From positions 1 to 8,278 of the forward strand of contig DAOVMB010000085.1 of NCBI GenBank assembly GCA_030630905.1: DNA of 8,278 nucleotides, in the 5' to 3' direction. The position numbers were made by a program, and so were the translations under genes. How positions within the stretch are numbered: the stretch's first letter is position 1; each line of letters begins with the position of its first letter. Below the pieces are notes generated by a model. The model was given only the letters and a program-made list of their open reading frames with translations. It had not been told where the DNA came from and searched no databases. Shown here piece after piece: positions 5,942-8,278 of the stretch. Source of the DNA: Sedimentisphaerales bacterium. GTDB lineage: Bacteria; Planctomycetota; Phycisphaerae; Sedimentisphaerales; Anaerobacaceae.

Positions 5942-8278
5942 ATGGCTGAGAACGCCGAAGACAAACTTAATGCTCTTGTTGCAAGAGTGGGAAAGGTCAG
6001 GCGATGGCTCGTGATGCTTTCGATTCTAAGGGTCGCGGCGTTGTGCCTGATCTTTGTCTCGGTGTTTACCGGCTTCTATGCGTGGCTCGACCACCGGCTT
6101 AACTTTGATGAAATCGCTCGGATAACAGCATTTATTTTGCTCGTTGCCGGTCTTGCTTTTCTATTGCACAGGCTAACAAAATTATTGCTTGGTCACATAT
6201 CCTGCAGTGTCACAGCAAATTACATCGAGAATAAACGAAGTTTTGACCAGCAGCTTGTCACGGCCATCGAATATTACGAGAACAAACAGGATTATCCATA
6301 CTCAAAGGCCCTGGCCGAGCAACTCGTGCTGAGGGTGGACAAAGAGAGTGTAGAATTTGAATTTGATTCGACGGTTGAAAAATGGCAGGGATATGCTCTG
6401 GGAGCGGTTATTTTGTTTGGTCTTATCGCCGCTTCGTTTTATGTTCGTGACAACTATGTTTACTTTTCTTCATATTTTGCCCGGCTGATAAGTCCGATGG
6501 CTTCTGTTGAGCCGCTGCCATCCACGCATCTGGAATCCATTACGAAGTACCTCGTTGCCGAACCCGATGATCCGGTGAGGTTTACAGCCGAGATTACAGG
6601 CCGTGTGCCGGAATCCGGAAAGCTGGTGGTGGTTAATCTGGAACCCCAGAGCACAGAAAGCAGCCGCGAGCAGGTGGGTGGCAGACTCAAAGCCAAAGGC
6701 TTTGGGGATGGATCAGCTCAGGCCATCCCCAAGCTGCGCTTGAGGCTGCCACCCATCGAGGACGGCGAAACGGTACGATTCGAGGCTACAAAGTCTTTCT
6801 CGCAACCTGGCAAATTCAGATATCGGTTTGAAACGGATTCAACAACGACAGAGTGGCATGAGCTAAATATTTCACAAGCGCCTGCAATAGAGAGTATGAC
6901 CGCGAAAGTTACGGTGCCAAGAAGGCCGCCGAGAAGAAAGTGGGTCAAACCTTATACCGAGCAGACTGAGAGCAACACTCTGGAAGTAATTCAACGGAGC
7001 GATGTTACACTGAACGTGAAGACCACTGATAAGCTCAAAGAGGTTGTGATAACAGGATTGGACGGCAAGCAGCTCACAAAACAATTAAATGGAGCACAGC
7101 AGTTCAGCTATAGTTTTACTGCCCATACAAGTGGCTCTATCAAATTTAATCTTGTCAACGAGCAGGGTCTGGCCTCTTCGCATACGCTCAGGGCAAGCTC
7201 ACAAGATGACGTACCAGATTTGGAGGTGATAGTAAAAACCGATGAGCCTCCGAAATTCAAGCTGATTTCGCCGGACGGTGATTATCTGGCGACCGACGTT
7301 GCGAGCGTGCCGATTACGTTCGAGGTAACCGATGACTTCGGCCTGGATTCTGTAAAGATGTGCCTGGAGATACCCGGCCAACAGCCCGCCGAAGTGATAA
7401 TTCCCGTTGAAGAAGGAGCGAGGAGCAAGAAATTCACCCACACAATTGAGTTGGAAAAGTACAGTTTGACTGTAGGTGACAGCATCCTGTTCTATGCCCA
7501 GGCGACGGATATCGACACCGGAGGTGAGGTGGCAAAACGAACTTCAAGGGGCGATATTTATTTTATCGAGGTCAGGCCATATCGCCAGCATTGGCATCCG
7601 AAGTCCGGAGGCGGGCCGGGACAGGCCGGAGCCTCACCTCCTGTGGAACTCTTAAATATTCTCGAATATACGCGAGCAATACTCAAGAAAACCTGGGTCA
7701 TTGCCGGCAAATCAAATCTAAACGAGCAGGACCGCTCCAGACTGGAATTCATAAACAATGACGTCCGGTATTGTGCCGAGCAATTGGCGCTTATCCGTGA
7801 CGACTCAGAGTATGGATTTAACGACCTTCACAAAGCTGTTCTCAATACGGTCCTCGGATATTATGAGAAGGCAGGCAAATATTTGGCTGAGCGTAATGCG
7901 ACTTCAGCGATAGTACCTGAAAAGAACGCTTATCGCGTTTTGCGTAAGTTCATCCTCGAACTGGATCTGGAGTTGAATCCACCCGAGAGCGGCAAGGGTC
8001 AGCAAGCGCAAAAGCCCGACAGCGTTAAACTTCAGGAAATGCTGGAATTTTCGCAAGATGAGAAAGAGCGCATCGCGGCTGAGTTGAAAAAATTACAGCA
8101 AAAGTTAAAGAAGCTGACCCGGGAGCAGAAGACTTTGAAAACGACTTTTGAGAACTTTCTCGAACAGCAGACCAAAGAGAAAAAGTCTGCAGAAAAAACA
8201 GCGGATGGCAAGTCATCATCAAGTACCGCTGCCGAAAAACAGGGTCAGGACAAAGCAAGCGCCAAGCAGCAAATCAAA
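5942..8278 (+). CDS. DUF4175-like membrane protein, truncated by window end
   Basis: An open frame of 779 codons runs to the last base without a stop, so the C-terminus is missing. AAGG (5931-5934) lies seven bases before the ATG. Three transmembrane helices are visible: about 24-48, 60-83 and 150-167. Between the last two is SVTANYIENKRSFDQQLVTAIEYYENKQ (89-116, broken here only by description), the segment that in DUF4175-type proteins follows the paired helices. The extracytoplasmic part contains Ig-like strands, a KPYTEQT motif (336-342), ISPDG (442-446) and the family-typical VTDDFGLDSV (462-471). A helical region follows, then a Glu/Lys/Gln-rich coiled coil (about 692-750) and a low-complexity Lys/Gln/Ser tail. 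In planctomycetes such genes sit at the end of MoxR-DUF58-BatA clusters; biochemical function is unknown. Residues 245-271 are encoded by a palindromic repeat element (6675-6755) that keeps the frame. The gene begins 13 bases after the BatA-like stop. Confidence 0.85.
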   Translation, partial: MAENAEDKLNALVARVGKVRRWLVMLSILRVAALCLIFVSVFTGFYAWLDHRLNFDEIARITAFILLVAGLAFLLHRLTKLLLGHISCSVTANYIENKRSFDQQLVTAIEYYENKQDYPYSKALAEQLVLRVDKESVEFEFDSTVEKWQGYALGAVILFGLIAASFYVRDNYVYFSSYFARLISPMASVEPLPSTHLESITKYLVAEPDDPVRFTAEITGRVPESGKLVVVNLEPQSTESSREQVGGRLKAKGFGDGSAQAIPKLRLRLPPIEDGETVRFEATKSFSQPGKFRYRFETDSTTTEWHELNISQAPAIESMTAKVTVPRRPPRRKWVKPYTEQTESNTLEVIQRSDVTLNVKTTDKLKEVVITGLDGKQLTKQLNGAQQFSYSFTAHTSGSIKFNLVNEQGLASSHTLRASSQDDVPDLEVIVKTDEPPKFKLISPDGDYLATDVASVPITFEVTDDFGLDSVKMCLEIPGQQPAEVIIPVEEGARSKKFTHTIELEKYSLTVGDSILFYAQATDIDTGGEVAKRTSRGDIYFIEVRPYRQHWHPKSGGGPGQAGASPPVELLNILEYTRAILKKTWVIAGKSNLNEQDRSRLEFINNDVRYCAEQLALIRDDSEYGFNDLHKAVLNTVLGYYEKAGKYLAERNATSAIVPEKNAYRVLRKFILELDLELNPPESGKGQQAQKPDSVKLQEMLEFSQDEKERIAAELKKLQQKLKKLTREQKTLKTTFENFLEQQTKEKKSAEKTADGKSSSSTAAEKQGQDKASAKQQIK
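6675..6755. repeat. REP/MITE-like palindromic element inside a coding sequence
   Basis: An 81-bp imperfect inverted repeat. The outer arms TGGGTGGCAG (6675-6684) and CTGCCACCCA (6746-6755) match perfectly over 10 bp. After one mismatch, CTCAA (6686-6690) pairs with TTGAG (6740-6744). An inner stem TTGGGGATGG (6702-6711) pairs perfectly with CCATCCCCAA (6723-6732) around an 11-nt loop. Between outer and inner stems each side can form a small side hairpin: AAAGCC-AAA-GGCTTT (6689-6703, overlapping the stems) and AAGC-TGC-GCTT (6731-6741). The arrangement resembles REP/BIME or MITE-type palindromes mobilised by REP-associated tyrosine transposases. No second copy and no clear target duplication are seen in this window, so mobility is inferred from structure alone. 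Confidence 0.6.

Noticed and set aside
7520..7641. 10-bp inverted repeat GGAGGTGAGG (7520-7529) / CCTCACCTCC (7632-7641)
   Set aside because: The arms are 102 bases apart within coding sequence, with no further pairing. About one such match is expected by chance in a window of this size.
1..8278. CRISPR arrays, tRNA or rRNA genes, insertion sequences with transposase genes
   Set aside because: No regularly spaced direct repeats, cloverleaf-like sequences or transposase motifs were seen on either strand.

Overview
The window looks like chromosomal DNA of a planctomycete, most likely from the Phycisphaerae / Sedimentisphaerales side. This is inferred from two things: a LamG (concanavalin-like) exported protein of the kind these bacteria carry in large numbers, and a MoxR - DUF58 - BatA-like - DUF4175-like gene order that is characteristic of Planctomycetota. 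No rRNA, tRNA or marker gene is present, so the assignment is moderate. All genes are on the + strand.

Layout. Positions 1-538 hold the 3' end of a LamG-domain gene. Positions 539-842 are non-coding: two tandem hairpins that probably end the LamG transcript, then an AT-rich leader with a TATAAT hexamer, three TTCNNGAA palindromes and an 18-base inverted repeat ahead of moxR. From 843 to the right edge runs one tightly packed operon. It holds a MoxR AAA+ ATPase (843-1883), an exported LolA-like protein with a C-terminal membrane anchor (1901-2962), a DUF58 / VWA-fold protein (2978-3874), a BatA-like membrane protein (3871-5928, overlapping DUF58 by four bases) and a DUF4175-like membrane protein (5942 to beyond the edge). 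The last gene is at least 779 codons, open throughout and cut by the window end.

How the genes may work together. MoxR ATPases with DUF58/VWA partners are known as chaperone-like or assembly modules. Here the cytoplasmic pair (ATPase plus an intact-MIDAS DUF58) would act on membrane proteins with large extracytoplasmic domains (BatA-like, DUF4175-like). The LolA-like anchored protein is an unexpected extra member between moxR and DUF58. Its role is unknown.

Most unusual observation: an 81-bp REP/MITE-like structured inverted repeat (6675-6755) lies inside the DUF4175-like coding sequence. It is a multiple of three and keeps the frame, adding about 27 residues. It looks like a palindromic mobile repeat domesticated as protein-coding sequence.
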